A stretch of DNA of 64,000 bases from CAZMNY01 sp964635375 (GTDB taxonomy: Bacteria; Planctomycetota; Planctomycetia; Pirellulales; Pirellulaceae). The notes beneath the pieces were generated by a model. The model searched no databases. It was not told the origin of the DNA and saw only the letters and a list, made by a program, of their open reading frames with translations. A program made the translations under genes and the position numbers. Numbering within the stretch: position 1 is the stretch's first letter; each line of letters begins with the position of its first letter. Where the stretch lies: positions 10,123 to 74,122 of the forward strand of contig CAZWOU010000009.1 of assembly GCA_964635375.1 (NCBI GenBank), read 5' to 3'. This document shows positions 43,502 to 53,357 of this stretch, in pieces.

Positions 43502-46500
43502 ATGAATCGAGCATGCCGCGTCGCGTCGAGCATGCTGTTGTTGCTGTTCACGGCGAGCGTGTCGCTGGCGAACGACATAGATTTCTCTCGTGACATTCAG
43601 CCCATCCTGGCCGACAGGTGCTTTCATTGCCACGGGCCCGACGCTTCTAATCGGGAAGCTGACTTGCGGCTCGACGACGAGGCATCCGCTAAGTCGGAAC
43701 GCGAGGGAAAGTTCGTCATCCAGGCAGGCAACCCCAAGGCCAGCGAATTGGTGCACCGGGTCTTTAGTGACGATGAGGATCTCGTCATGCCGCCGGCGGA
43801 TTCGGATCGCCATCTTAGCGAGCAGGAGAAAGAGACCCTCAAGTTATGGATTCAGCAGGGCGCTGAATGGCGTCGCCATTGGGCTTTTGATCAACCGGCT
43901 CGCCCAACGCCGCCCACGATTCCCGACGATACTTGGTCGCACAATAACATTGACCGATTTCTGCTCGCCAACATGACGGCCAAGGGTTGGCGACCGTCGC
44001 TTCAAGCGACCAAGAGCGAGTTGATTCGCCGAGTTTCGCTCGACCTGACCGGACTGCCGCCCACACTAGATGAGCTCGATGCGTTTCTTGCGGACAAAGG
44101 CGAACAGGCATTTGAGCGCGTTGTCGATCGCCTGTTCAAGTCGCCTCGTTATGGCGAGCACATGGCCCGCGCGTGGCTCGACGCTGCTCGTTACGCCGAT
44201 ACGGATGGCTATCAGAATGACGGTCCGCGTTCCATGTGGCGTTGGAGAGATTGGGTGATTGACGCCTATAACCAAGGCATGCCCTTCGACCAATTCACGA
44301 TTGAGCAACTGGCTGGCGACTTGGTGCCCAACCCAACGATGGAGCAACGCCTGGCTACCGGTTTCAATCGAAACCATCGATACAATTCTGAAGCCGGCAT
44401 CGTGCTCGAAGAGTTTCTTTTGGAAAACGCCATTGATCGCGTCAACACGACAGCGACCGTGTGGATGGGCCTCACGATGGGTTGTGCCCGCTGTCATGAT
44501 CACAAGTACGATCCGTTCAACCAACAAGAGTACTATCAGCTGATCTCGTTTTTCGACAACGTTTCAGAGTCGGGAAGAGCAGTCAAGTTTGGCAATTCCG
44601 AGCCTTGGGTGCTGGCCCCTACGAAGCCCCAGCAGATCCGCTTGACGGAACTGGATGCCGACCTGCAGGCCGCCAACGCCAACATGCATGACAAGCTGAG
44701 TGCACTCGATCGACAGATCGCTGATTGGTCCAGGACGATTTCGGATGAGGAGCAAGCGAAGCAGAATCAGCTGGCGCCGTCGATCTCGACCGGGTTAGCG
44801 CATCGTTATCGGTTCGATCAAGCGGATCCTCGTGTGGGGGATCGCAAACAGCCCGCCGTCTTCGCTCCTGGGCTGAAGGGGAAGGCGTTGCAGTCCGACG
44901 GCAAGTCGGCGACGACGCTCAAGGACTCGATGTCGTTGTCTTGCCAAAGCCGTTTTTCGATTTCCTTCTGGCTGTATATCGACGAGGCGAAAGACGGCGT
45001 CGTGCTTTCGCAGCAGGCCAGCAACACCCGACGCCCCGGACTGAGTGTTGAACTGGCCGATGGTCGGCTTCAGTTCTACTTGATCACGCGCTGGATCTCG
45101 GGTGTAGGAGCTGTCCAGACGAAGGCCCAGCTGCCAAATCAAACTTGGGTCCACATGGTCCTAACAAACGACGGAACTCAAAGCGCAACGGGCATGCAAA
45201 TCGCCATCAATGGCGAGCCGGCGGCGACTGACATTCTCTACAACACGAACAGCAACACCGGAGGCGCGGGCAAGGGGGCCTCGCTTCGATTCGGCAAGGG
45301 CGTGCATGGCCAAGCGTTTCGGGGCCGTATTGATGATCTCCGATTCTATTCGCGAACCCTCTACGCGGACGAAGTTCAGCAAGTTGCCCAGGACCACGAT
45401 GTCGAGAAGTTGGCCGCTCGATGGATTGGCTTGACCGACGGCCAACGCGACACGGTTCGCCGTTGGTTCTGGGAGCACCAAGCCTCGCCCGATTTGAATC
45501 GACTTTGGCGGGCGCGAGAGAAGAGTCGATCGGCGCGACGCAAGTTTCGCGACTCGCTGCCGACGAGCATGGTGATGGCCGAACTTGAGCCCCGTCGTCC
45601 GACCTATGTTCGAGAACGAGGCGAATACTTGCGCCGCAAGCAAGCGGTGCAACCTGCGACTCCGACCTCGCTCGGCGATTTGGGCCCGCTCCCCCGCAAT
45701 CGTTTGGGCTTCGCCAAGTGGCTGGTGAGCGGCAAACATCCGCTGACGGCTCGTGTCGCTGTGAATCGATACTGGCAACAGTTTTTTGCAGGCGGGCTGG
45801 TTGGAACCGCTGAGGACTTTGGCGTGCAGGGCGAAGCGCCAAGCCACCCAGCGCTGCTCGATTGGTTGGCGACGGAATTCGTAAGAACCGGTTGGAATAT
45901 CAAGGAAACTCAGAAGCAGATCGTGATGAGTGCGGCCTACCAGCAGTCGTCTCGAACGGACAAAGCAGGGATCGAGCGGGATCCGGCGAACACTTGGTTG
46001 ACTCGCGGGCCTCGGCAGCGACTTTCGGCCCATGAACTGCGCGATCAGGCGTTGTACCTTGGCGGTTTGCTCGTAGAACAACGCGGAGGCCCGTCGGTGA
46101 GCCCTTATCAGCCCGCAAACCTCTGGCGCGAAATGAGCAACATGTCGTATCGCCAGTCCAAGGGTGACGATCTCTATCGGCGAAGTCTCTACACGATCTG
46201 GAAACGCACCGTGGCGCCGCCCAGCTTGACCGTCCTAGATGCGGCGGATCGAGAGAGCTGCATCGTCCAGCCGAGGCGAACAAATACGCCCCTGCAAGCT
46301 CTAACCTTGATGAATGAGACCGCCTTTGTCGAATCAGCTCGCGCCCTCGGCGAACAAATGCTGATCAGAGGCGGAGACGATCCCATCGGCTTCGGCTTCA
46401 GAACGCTCACTGCCCGGATGCCCACAACGGCGGAACGAGCCATCTTGGAGTCGGCGCGTGAGGACGCGCGGCGAGCGTTTGAAGAAGACGCGAAGGCCGC

Positions 46501-46624
46501 TCGCCAGTTGATTGGAATTGGGGCGTCAAAGCCAGACCCAAAACTGGACCCGGTCCGTTTGGCCGTGCAAACTGTCCTCGCCAACCTAATGTTCAACCTG
46601 GATGAAGTCGTCAGCAAACAATAG
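43502..46624 (+). CDS. PSD1-type protein: cytochrome c, DUF1549, LamG and DUF1553
   Basis: A 1040-residue planctomycete surface/periplasmic protein. The start at 43502 opens a signal peptide (MLLLLFTASVSLA). A c-type haem site CFHCH is at 40-44. DUF1549 spans about 125-330 (LDLTGLPPTLDELDAF, HMARAWLDAARYADTDGYQ, MGCARCHDHKYDPF). A LamG/concanavalin-like domain is inserted at about 425-625 (FSISFWLYIDEAKDGVVLSQ, LRFGKGVHGQAFRGRIDDLR). DUF1553 follows (NRLGFAKWLVSGKHPLTARV, NRYWQQFFAGGLVGTAEDFG, RRTNTPLQALTLMNE). The DUF1501 partner gene starts 60 bases after its stop, the usual pair. Function is not established. Confidence 0.93.
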   Translation: MNRACRVASSMLLLLFTASVSLANDIDFSRDIQPILADRCFHCHGPDASNREADLRLDDEASAKSEREGKFVIQAGNPKASELVHRVFSDDEDLVMPPADSDRHLSEQEKETLKLWIQQGAEWRRHWAFDQPARPTPPTIPDDTWSHNNIDRFLLANMTAKGWRPSLQATKSELIRRVSLDLTGLPPTLDELDAFLADKGEQAFERVVDRLFKSPRYGEHMARAWLDAARYADTDGYQNDGPRSMWRWRDWVIDAYNQGMPFDQFTIEQLAGDLVPNPTMEQRLATGFNRNHRYNSEAGIVLEEFLLENAIDRVNTTATVWMGLTMGCARCHDHKYDPFNQQEYYQLISFFDNVSESGRAVKFGNSEPWVLAPTKPQQIRLTELDADLQAANANMHDKLSALDRQIADWSRTISDEEQAKQNQLAPSISTGLAHRYRFDQADPRVGDRKQPAVFAPGLKGKALQSDGKSATTLKDSMSLSCQSRFSISFWLYIDEAKDGVVLSQQASNTRRPGLSVELADGRLQFYLITRWISGVGAVQTKAQLPNQTWVHMVLTNDGTQSATGMQIAINGEPAATDILYNTNSNTGGAGKGASLRFGKGVHGQAFRGRIDDLRFYSRTLYADEVQQVAQDHDVEKLAARWIGLTDGQRDTVRRWFWEHQASPDLNRLWRAREKSRSARRKFRDSLPTSMVMAELEPRRPTYVRERGEYLRRKQAVQPATPTSLGDLGPLPRNRLGFAKWLVSGKHPLTARVAVNRYWQQFFAGGLVGTAEDFGVQGEAPSHPALLDWLATEFVRTGWNIKETQKQIVMSAAYQQSSRTDKAGIERDPANTWLTRGPRQRLSAHELRDQALYLGGLLVEQRGGPSVSPYQPANLWREMSNMSYRQSKGDDLYRRSLYTIWKRTVAPPSLTVLDAADRESCIVQPRRTNTPLQALTLMNETAFVESARALGEQMLIRGGDDPIGFGFRTLTARMPTTAERAILESAREDARRAFEEDAKAARQLIGIGASKPDPKLDPVRLAVQTVLANLMFNLDEVVSKQ

Positions 46625-46684
46625 TCGCGAGGCCCGCGTGTCCCCTCTCAAACGCCATTTGCAACTTTCGCGAAGCGAAGACTG

Positions 46685-48160
46685 ATGTTACCCAACGAAA
46701 TAGCAATGCAAACTGACAAAGATAACCAGCCAGTCAATACCGGCCGGCTAGGACTGGACAGACGCCGCTTCTTGCAGTCCGCCGGCGGAGGAGTCGCCGC
46801 GGCCGCCTTGGCGACGCTATTCAACGCGGACTCGGCGCACGGATCGGAATCGAAGCCTCATTTCGCCCCCAGAGCAAAGCGAGTGATCTACCTGTTCCAG
46901 TCAGGCGGACCTCCGCAAATGGACTTGTATGACTACAAGCCTCACTTGGACAAGGTCCACAGCCAGGAGGTGCCGGAGTCGGTCTTCAACGGGCAACGAC
47001 TCACTGGCATGACAGCCGGGCAAAGTTCGTTTCCCGTGGCGAGATCGATATTTCCATTCAAACAATTCGGCGAATCCGGAGCGTGGATGAACGCGGAGTT
47101 GCTCCCGCACCTTTCCAAGGCGGTTGACGAGATGTGTTTCGTTCGATCGATTCACACCGAAGCGATCAACCATGACCCAGCAATTACTTTCTTCCAGACA
47201 GGTTTTCAGATAGCGGGACGCCCAAGCGTCGGCGCCTGGCTCGATTATGGCCTGGGCAGCGAAAACGCAAACCTTCCGGCATTCGTCGCCATGACCTCCA
47301 ATCGCGGCGGCCAACCACTCTACGATCGGCTCTGGGGTTCTGGTTTCTTACCGTCTCAACATCAAGGCGTGCTGTTTCGTTCAGGTCGCGACCCCGTTCT
47401 GTATTTGAACAATCCGGCCGGAATGAGTAGCCAACTGCGTCGGCGCATGCTCGACAAGATGGCCCAACTCAATCGAACCAATTTCGAAAGATACGGCGAC
47501 CCCGAAATCAATGCGAGAATTGCCCAGTACGAAATGGCCTACCGGATGCAGACTTCTGTTCCCGAGCTGACCGACGTGAGCGACGAACCGGCGCAAACGT
47601 TCAAGCTGTACGGTGAGGATGCAAAGAAGCCCGGCACCTATGCTTACAATTGCCTGCTTGCCCGACGTCTCTCTGAGCGAGGCGTTCGCTTTGTGCAGTT
47701 GTTCCACCGCGGCTGGGACACGCACAGTGGGCTGAAGAAACAGCTCACCGATCGATGTCGCGAAACCGATCAGGCCTCAGCCGCCCTGATTCTCGATCTC
47801 AAGCAACGCAATCTGCTTGACGAGACATTGGTCGTTTGGGGGGGTGAGTTTGGGCGGACGGTCTATTGCCAGGGCGAATTGAGCGCCGGCGGTTACGGGC
47901 GCGATCACCATCCGCGATGCTTGACGATGTGGATGGCCGGCGGCGGCGCCAAGCCGGGAATCACCTACGGCGAAACGGACGACTTCAGTTACAACATTGT
48001 CAGCGATCCAGTCAGTGTTCATGATTTTCACGCCACCATGTTGCACCTGCTCGGCCTCGACCACAAACGACTCACCTACCGCTTCCAAGGCCGCCACTAC
48101 CGCGTGACCGATGTGCACGGAAACGTCGTGCCAGGCATTATCGACAATTCGGTCGGTTGA
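46685..48160 (+). CDS. DUF1501 family protein, Tat-exported (partner of PSD1)
   Basis: A 491-residue member of the DUF1501 family, whose fold resembles alkaline phosphatase/sulfatases. The Tat signal LDRRRFLQSAGGGVAAAALA starts near residue 25. Conserved stretches: IYLFQSGGPPQMDLYDYKP, INHDPAITFFQTG, VQLFHRGWDTHSG, VVWGGEFGRTVYCQG, GRDHHPRCLTMWMAGGG and the ending HATMLHLLGLDHKRLTY. The ATG at 46685 or the in-frame ATG at 46706 could be the start; neither has a strong ribosome site. It pairs with the PSD1 gene immediately upstream. Confidence 0.92.
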   Translation: MLPNEIAMQTDKDNQPVNTGRLGLDRRRFLQSAGGGVAAAALATLFNADSAHGSESKPHFAPRAKRVIYLFQSGGPPQMDLYDYKPHLDKVHSQEVPESVFNGQRLTGMTAGQSSFPVARSIFPFKQFGESGAWMNAELLPHLSKAVDEMCFVRSIHTEAINHDPAITFFQTGFQIAGRPSVGAWLDYGLGSENANLPAFVAMTSNRGGQPLYDRLWGSGFLPSQHQGVLFRSGRDPVLYLNNPAGMSSQLRRRMLDKMAQLNRTNFERYGDPEINARIAQYEMAYRMQTSVPELTDVSDEPAQTFKLYGEDAKKPGTYAYNCLLARRLSERGVRFVQLFHRGWDTHSGLKKQLTDRCRETDQASAALILDLKQRNLLDETLVVWGGEFGRTVYCQGELSAGGYGRDHHPRCLTMWMAGGGAKPGITYGETDDFSYNIVSDPVSVHDFHATMLHLLGLDHKRLTYRFQGRHYRVTDVHGNVVPGIIDNSVG

Positions 48161-48338
48161 CGCGACTTCGTCCGGCTACCAGGAAGTCGGCTCCGTTTAG
48201 TCTGAACTTCGCCGCTTCACTCGATGCTGATGGCGAGAAAACCGGTGATGCGCCGACGGCTTCTTCCTCGACAACGGGTTAGATAGAACTTTGGAAGACG
48301 CGCCCACTCGAAGGTCCCACTACAGTCGGAAACACCAA

Positions 48339-49811
48339 ATGAGCAACAGAAACGACCAACGCACTGTACGACAATCCTGGGCCCTGGGATTGATGAGCAT
48401 CGCGATTGCGATGGGCTTCCATTCTCTGTCCGAGGCAGCGGAGCAAGCGAAGAAGGCGCGAGCGCCGAACATGATTGTGATTCTGGTCGATGACTTGCGC
48501 TGGGACGATCTGGGGTGCAGCGGGCATCCGTTTGTTCGCACTCCCAACATCGACCGCATTGCCCGCGAGGGTGCGCGGTTTCGAAATGCCTTCTGCACTA
48601 CGCCACTCTGCTCGCCTGTCCGAGCGAGTTTGCTCACCGGACTCTACACCCGTCATCATGGCATTCTCGACAACACCAACCGCAGCGAGGCTAGTCACCA
48701 ACTGAAGACGTTTCCTCAAGTGCTGCAGCGAACTGGTTACGAGACCGCCTACGTTGGCAAGTGGCACATGGGCAACGATGACACGGCTCGTCCCGGTTTC
48801 GACCATTGGGTTGGAGTGAAAGGACAAGGCACCTCGTTTGACCCGGTTCTCAATGTGGATGGTCGCCGAGTCACATTCAGCGGCCACACGACCGATGTGC
48901 TTAACGAAAAGGCTGTTGCTTTCCTGCGGCGAAAACGGGACCGGCCGTTTTGTCTCTACCTCGCCCATAAAGCGCTGCACCCCGAGTTGGTGCAGTATGA
49001 CGATGGCAGCATTTCGGACCCCAGCGCTGCCAGATTCATGCCGGCAAAGCGACACGCCAAGCTATACGCTGACGATGCCGTCCCCAGGCGTCTGAATGTG
49101 AACGATTCACTTGAAGACAAGCCCGCGCTGCAACGCAAGATTGCGGATCTGCCGCCGCTGAGTCGGGCGACCGCGACCTCGGACGAAACCGTGCGAGACC
49201 GATTGCGAATGCTGGCTGCGGTCGATGACGGCGTCGGGCAACTATTCTCAGCATTGAAGGAGTTGGGGCAACTAGACAACACGGTGTTGGTTCTGTTGAG
49301 CGATCATGGCTACTGGTACGGCGAGCATGGGCTGAGCGTCGAGCGGCGGTTGGCGTACGACGAGGCGCTGCGGATCCCGCTGCTTGTCCGCTACCCCCCG
49401 CTGGTTCCAGCTGGAAACACGGTCGACGAGATTGCGCTGAGCATCGACCTTGCGCCGACGTTGCTCGAATTGGCGAACGCAAAGGCGAAAGATCCAATGG
49501 ACGGACGCAGTTTGGCGCCGTTGTTGAGGGCCGAGCATCCCCGGGATTGGCGCTCGGCGTTTCTTGTCGAGTACAACACGGACACGGTCTTTCCGCGAGT
49601 CTTCAACATGGGCTACAAAGCCATCCGCACGCCCCGCTGGAAGTACATCAAGTTCAATAGGCTCGACGGAATGGACGAACTCTACGACCTGAGGGCCGAC
49701 CCGTATGAGCTCAATAACCTAGTTCGCGACCCGATGTCGCAGGCCGTGCTGCGGGAATTGAAGACGGAACTGCGCGGGCTGCTCAAAAAGGTCCCTGAGA
49801 AGAGTCCCTGA
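48339..49811 (+). CDS. Secreted formylglycine-dependent sulfatase
   Basis: A 490-residue sulfatase. The start at 48339 opens a signal peptide (LGLMSIAIAMGFHSLSEAAE). The signature LCSPVRASLLTG places the formylglycine cysteine at residue 91; the metal strand LVDDLRWDDLG, the GKWHMG histidine and the LLSDHGYWYGEHG aspartate/histidine motifs are intact. The pattern (WYGEHGLSVERRLAYDEALR) is closer to the N-sulfoglucosamine/iduronate sulfatase type than the sulfatase at 3038-4549. The stop codon lies within a 13-bp tandem repeat that runs into an assembly gap. Confidence 0.94.
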   Translation: MSNRNDQRTVRQSWALGLMSIAIAMGFHSLSEAAEQAKKARAPNMIVILVDDLRWDDLGCSGHPFVRTPNIDRIAREGARFRNAFCTTPLCSPVRASLLTGLYTRHHGILDNTNRSEASHQLKTFPQVLQRTGYETAYVGKWHMGNDDTARPGFDHWVGVKGQGTSFDPVLNVDGRRVTFSGHTTDVLNEKAVAFLRRKRDRPFCLYLAHKALHPELVQYDDGSISDPSAARFMPAKRHAKLYADDAVPRRLNVNDSLEDKPALQRKIADLPPLSRATATSDETVRDRLRMLAAVDDGVGQLFSALKELGQLDNTVLVLLSDHGYWYGEHGLSVERRLAYDEALRIPLLVRYPPLVPAGNTVDEIALSIDLAPTLLELANAKAKDPMDGRSLAPLLRAEHPRDWRSAFLVEYNTDTVFPRVFNMGYKAIRTPRWKYIKFNRLDGMDELYDLRADPYELNNLVRDPMSQAVLRELKTELRGLLKKVPEKSP

Positions 49812-49822
49812 GAAGAGTCCCT
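49797..49822. repeat. 13-bp tandem repeat (GAGAAGAGTCCCT) at the sulfatase stop, cut by a gap
   Basis: Two perfect units at 49797-49809 and 49810-49822, then N. The stop TGA of the sulfatase (49809-49811) straddles the unit border, so repeat expansion occurs at the very end of the gene. Confidence 0.9.
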
Positions 49823-49922
49823 NNNNNNNNNNNNNNNNNNNNNNNNNNNNNNNNNNNNNNNNNNNNNNNNNNNNNNNNNNNNNNNNNNNNNNNNNNNNNN
49901 NNNNNNNNNNNNNNNNNNNNNN
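49823..49922. other. Assembly gap, 100 N
   Basis: A placeholder gap between the sulfatase and the PhoD gene; the left edge is inside a tandem repeat. Confidence 0.99.
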
Positions 49923-49944
49923 CCCCCCCGCAAAGAGCTACACA

Positions 49945-51831
49945 ATGAACTCAGCAAGAACGCCGTTCCGGGCGGCGCTCGTTGTCCGAACGGCTACGAT
50001 CTTGATCATGTTGCCGTTTCTCTCGGAGCTCTGCGCACAGACGGCGGCTTGGCCCGATCCCGTGGCGGAACAGGTCACGCCCTACCAAAGCGCGGGGCTG
50101 CTGCAAGGACCGATGCTCGGCCGCCCGTCGGCGACGTCGATTCGCGTTTGGATTCGCACCGAGGAAGCGATGGATTTTGAAGTCCGTTTTGCTTCGCGGC
50201 TGCCGCTCGACGCGAACAGCCCTTCGGTGAAAGGCAACACCGCCGCCTCGAGCGGCAACACCGGCTTTGTCGACTTGGGAGGCTTGAAGCCGTACACGCG
50301 ATACTACTACGGCGTCGTGCTGAAGAATCGGCTGGCCGACACGCGAATGAATCACACGGATGCCTGGCCCAGTTTTCGCACGCTGCCCGATAGCTCGACG
50401 ACGCGCGATCCGGCCAACAACCCCCGCGGGCTGTTCAACATCTGCTTCTCGCTGTGCGTCGGGGCCTCGCAAGATCCGAAGCGTAGCGGCGGTCAGTACA
50501 CGGATCCTCCCGCCTGGACGACGCTGCACAAGAAGTTCGGCGACGAAGCGATGTTTCACATCATGAACGGCGACTTCATCTACGAAGAGAATCGAGACGG
50601 AACGCTCGAGGGAATTCGAGCCAATTATCAGCTCTACATGGATCGATCGGCGGGACTCAACCGGCTGATGCGACATATGCCTTGGATGATCATGTTCGAT
50701 GATCATGAAGTCCACGACAACCTGTTCGGCGCCGGTCAAATTGGGTACAAGCGAAAGAACTCGCGGCACATCAATCGGGACAGGCAACTTCAAGTCTGGA
50801 ACGAGTACGCAGGTTGGGCCAACCCGGATTCGCCTCAACGCGGACCGCTCATCTTTGGAACCGCGTCGGTCGAAAAGGGCGGCGACATCATCGAAGTGCG
50901 CGATGCCGCTTTCGCCGCGATCGATCCAAGGCAAGTCAGCACGATTCTGGTCGGACGTAAGAACCGGCCAACCGATGCCCAGTCCGTCAGCAAGAACGCG
51001 GGAACCTACGGCCTTGCCGAGGTGTTGGACGACCGTCGCCTTCGGGTCACGCCGCCCTTCGCCGAGAAGGAAACGATCGACTTTTCGGTCGGCGCCCACC
51101 ACTACTACGATTATCGGCTCGGCAACTGTCATTTCTTTGTTATCGACACGCGCGGCGAGCGGTCCCGATTCGATGCAAAAGACCTCCACAGTCCAGCCAC
51201 GTTTCTGCTCGGTGAGACTCAGCGGAAGTGGCTCGTTGATGGAGTCAGACAGTCAGACGCCGACTTGATCTTCATTGTCTCCAGCGTCGGCGTCGTTGTG
51301 CCTCACAGCGCATTTCACGTGCGGCCGGAAGTCGGCGACCGGTCCAAGGGCGACGGTTTTCCTGGTTTTGTTCACGAGCGCGAGCAGGTTCTGCGGGAAT
51401 TGGACAAGATCGACAAGCCAATCATGTTCTTCACCGGCGACGTCCACGCCTCGGTTTCCGCACAAATCACCGATAACATTTGGGAATTCATGGTCTCCCC
51501 GTTCAGTTCGAACGGGCATCCCATCGGCACGCTGGGCAACATGCCCTACACGGGTTGGTATAATGCCGAAGGACGTTGGGCGCGCATCAAGTGGGTCGGT
51601 AGCGGCCCAAACAACGTTCACTACTCACGCCTACACCGCACGTTTTTCGCCGTCGTGCGCGTTAACAATGTTTTTCCAAGTCCGCGACCAGATGGTGAAG
51701 GACCCGGCTACCAATTCATTCCCTACCCCCACCCTCAGGTCATCGTTACCTGGTACGACGGCCATACCGGACGTCACGCCTACAGCGAGACCGTCTCTTC
51801 GCTGGACCTGGAATCTCCTCCGAAGAAGTAG
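49945..51831 (+). CDS. Secreted PhoD-like alkaline phosphatase
   Basis: A 628-residue exported phosphodiesterase/phosphatase of the PhoD family. The signal peptide is at the start (TATILIMLPFLSELCAQ), followed by a fibronectin-like N-terminal domain (SIRVWIRTEEAMDFEVRF, LKPYTRYYYGVVL). Metal ligands appear in HIMNGDFIYEEN and MFDDHEVHDNLFGAG, and later in FFTGDVHASVSA, as in PhoD. CAAAGAG upstream is a weak ribosome site. It heads a run of exported genes on the + strand and is likely co-regulated with the ceramidase-like gene 72 bases downstream. Its substrate may be phosphodiesters from lipids or teichoic-like polymers. Confidence 0.9.
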   Translation: MNSARTPFRAALVVRTATILIMLPFLSELCAQTAAWPDPVAEQVTPYQSAGLLQGPMLGRPSATSIRVWIRTEEAMDFEVRFASRLPLDANSPSVKGNTAASSGNTGFVDLGGLKPYTRYYYGVVLKNRLADTRMNHTDAWPSFRTLPDSSTTRDPANNPRGLFNICFSLCVGASQDPKRSGGQYTDPPAWTTLHKKFGDEAMFHIMNGDFIYEENRDGTLEGIRANYQLYMDRSAGLNRLMRHMPWMIMFDDHEVHDNLFGAGQIGYKRKNSRHINRDRQLQVWNEYAGWANPDSPQRGPLIFGTASVEKGGDIIEVRDAAFAAIDPRQVSTILVGRKNRPTDAQSVSKNAGTYGLAEVLDDRRLRVTPPFAEKETIDFSVGAHHYYDYRLGNCHFFVIDTRGERSRFDAKDLHSPATFLLGETQRKWLVDGVRQSDADLIFIVSSVGVVVPHSAFHVRPEVGDRSKGDGFPGFVHEREQVLRELDKIDKPIMFFTGDVHASVSAQITDNIWEFMVSPFSSNGHPIGTLGNMPYTGWYNAEGRWARIKWVGSGPNNVHYSRLHRTFFAVVRVNNVFPSPRPDGEGPGYQFIPYPHPQVIVTWYDGHTGRHAYSETVSSLDLESPPKK

Positions 51832-51903
51832 TCGCCGAGCCAACCGATTCGCGAAGACCAGATTCGCATGTCGACGGCGGACGGTTCACCGAGAACACAA
51901 TCC

Positions 51904-53337
51904 ATGATCGCCAGCAGAATCTTCAGACTCAGCCTCGTCACTCTCCTGCTCATCAGCGGCGGCGGCGGCGCGCTTGCCGAGAACTTACAAGCTGAGAATT
52001 CGGTTCCGTTGAAAATCGGCGCCGCGAGTAGGGTTATCAACAATCGAATTGGCGGTTGGGTGCAGGGAGCGGGCGTCGCTCGAGCGGCCACGAAGCAACG
52101 GGATGACCTGGAGGCCAACGGGCTCTACTTGTCCAACGGCCAGACTCAAATCCTGCTCGTCAGTTGCGATATAGTTGGACTCAATTCGGCCCATGCGGCC
52201 GCCATTCGCGAGGCAATGGGGAAAGCGGTGAAGATTCCGCCTCGCAACATCATCCTCACGTGCACCCACACTCATGGCGGTCCGTCGCTGCTCAAGACGA
52301 ATTATCTGATGCCGATCGATCAGGCTTACCTGAGCCAATTGCAAGGCTGGCTTGTCGAGCTGGCTCGTGAGTCCGTCAACTCGGCGCGCCCCGGCAAGCT
52401 TGGTTGGGGAAAGGGGACTGCGCAGATCGGGTTCAATCGACGACTCTGTTGGGCGGACGGATCCCACACGATGCATGGCGATTCGTCGCGTCCCGACTTC
52501 GCCGGATTAGAAGGACCCGACGACCCTCAACACTTGGCGATTTTCGCTGCGGATAGCGACGACAAACTGATCGCCGTGCTGCACCACAACACGACCCACC
52601 CCACAATTTTCTACGCGGCAGGCATCTACTCGGCCGATTTTCCCGGTGAGGCTCGCAAGTTTGTCCGCAAGGAAGTTGGCGACGTCCCAGTGCTCTACCT
52701 GAACGGCGCCCAAGGCGACATCGCTATCGACGACATGCTCCACCGCCGCAAGGAATCGCGCGACGCCAAACTTGTGCGAATCGCGCGAATGGTTGCCGAC
52801 GAGACGTTGCGTCTCTACAAGAACGTGGCGTACCACGACCGGCCGACTCTGGGACACACCTACCACGATTTGAAAGTCGAAGTTCGGCTCCCTACGCCAG
52901 ATCGACTCGAGAAGGCGCGGACTGTGCTTGCGAAAATCGACGCCGGCGAGAACATTCGCGGAATGAAGATGATCATGGCGTTTGGGGCGGTACATCTTCA
53001 GAAGATGTTCGGCGAGAACCCTGTCGACGCCCTACCTGTTCATGTGGTGCGCGTCGGCGACGTCGCGCTTGTCACCCAGCCATGCGAGCTGTACTGTCAG
53101 TTCGGGCTGGATATTAAGCGTCGAAGCCCTGCCGAAATTACCGCGATCGTGGGTCTTGCCGATGGATACGGAGGCTACTGCCCCACCGTTTACGGGATCT
53201 TGGGCGGCGGCTATTCTGGCCAACCCATCTACTGGACGCGTCTAGAAACAAACGCTGGTTACAAGATCGTGGAAACCGCCGCTGGCATGCTCAACAAGCT
53301 TTGGCGAGAAACACCATCGACAAAGTCGACTCGCTGA
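51904..53337 (+). CDS. Secreted neutral/alkaline ceramidase-like hydrolase
   Basis: A 477-residue exported protein related to the N-terminal domain of neutral/alkaline non-lysosomal ceramidases. The start at 51904 opens a signal peptide (RLSLVTLLLISGGGGALA). The zinc-site-type CTHTHGGPS and HHNTTHPT segments and the typical VSCDIVGLNSA strand are present. The loop matching the ceramidase nucleophile motif GDVSPN reads NGAQGDIAIDD, so the catalytic serine appears replaced; ceramide hydrolysis is therefore doubtful. It sits between PhoD and a PSD1 gene whose ATG comes 20 bases after its stop. Confidence 0.85.
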   Translation: MIASRIFRLSLVTLLLISGGGGALAENLQAENSVPLKIGAASRVINNRIGGWVQGAGVARAATKQRDDLEANGLYLSNGQTQILLVSCDIVGLNSAHAAAIREAMGKAVKIPPRNIILTCTHTHGGPSLLKTNYLMPIDQAYLSQLQGWLVELARESVNSARPGKLGWGKGTAQIGFNRRLCWADGSHTMHGDSSRPDFAGLEGPDDPQHLAIFAADSDDKLIAVLHHNTTHPTIFYAAGIYSADFPGEARKFVRKEVGDVPVLYLNGAQGDIAIDDMLHRRKESRDAKLVRIARMVADETLRLYKNVAYHDRPTLGHTYHDLKVEVRLPTPDRLEKARTVLAKIDAGENIRGMKMIMAFGAVHLQKMFGENPVDALPVHVVRVGDVALVTQPCELYCQFGLDIKRRSPAEITAIVGLADGYGGYCPTVYGILGGGYSGQPIYWTRLETNAGYKIVETAAGMLNKLWRETPSTKSTR

Positions 53338-53357
53338 TAACGCCACCCGAGGAACTC

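Noticed and set aside
49951..51189. 412-codon frame antisense to the PhoD gene
   Set aside because: Codon-bias shadow of a conserved phosphatase gene.
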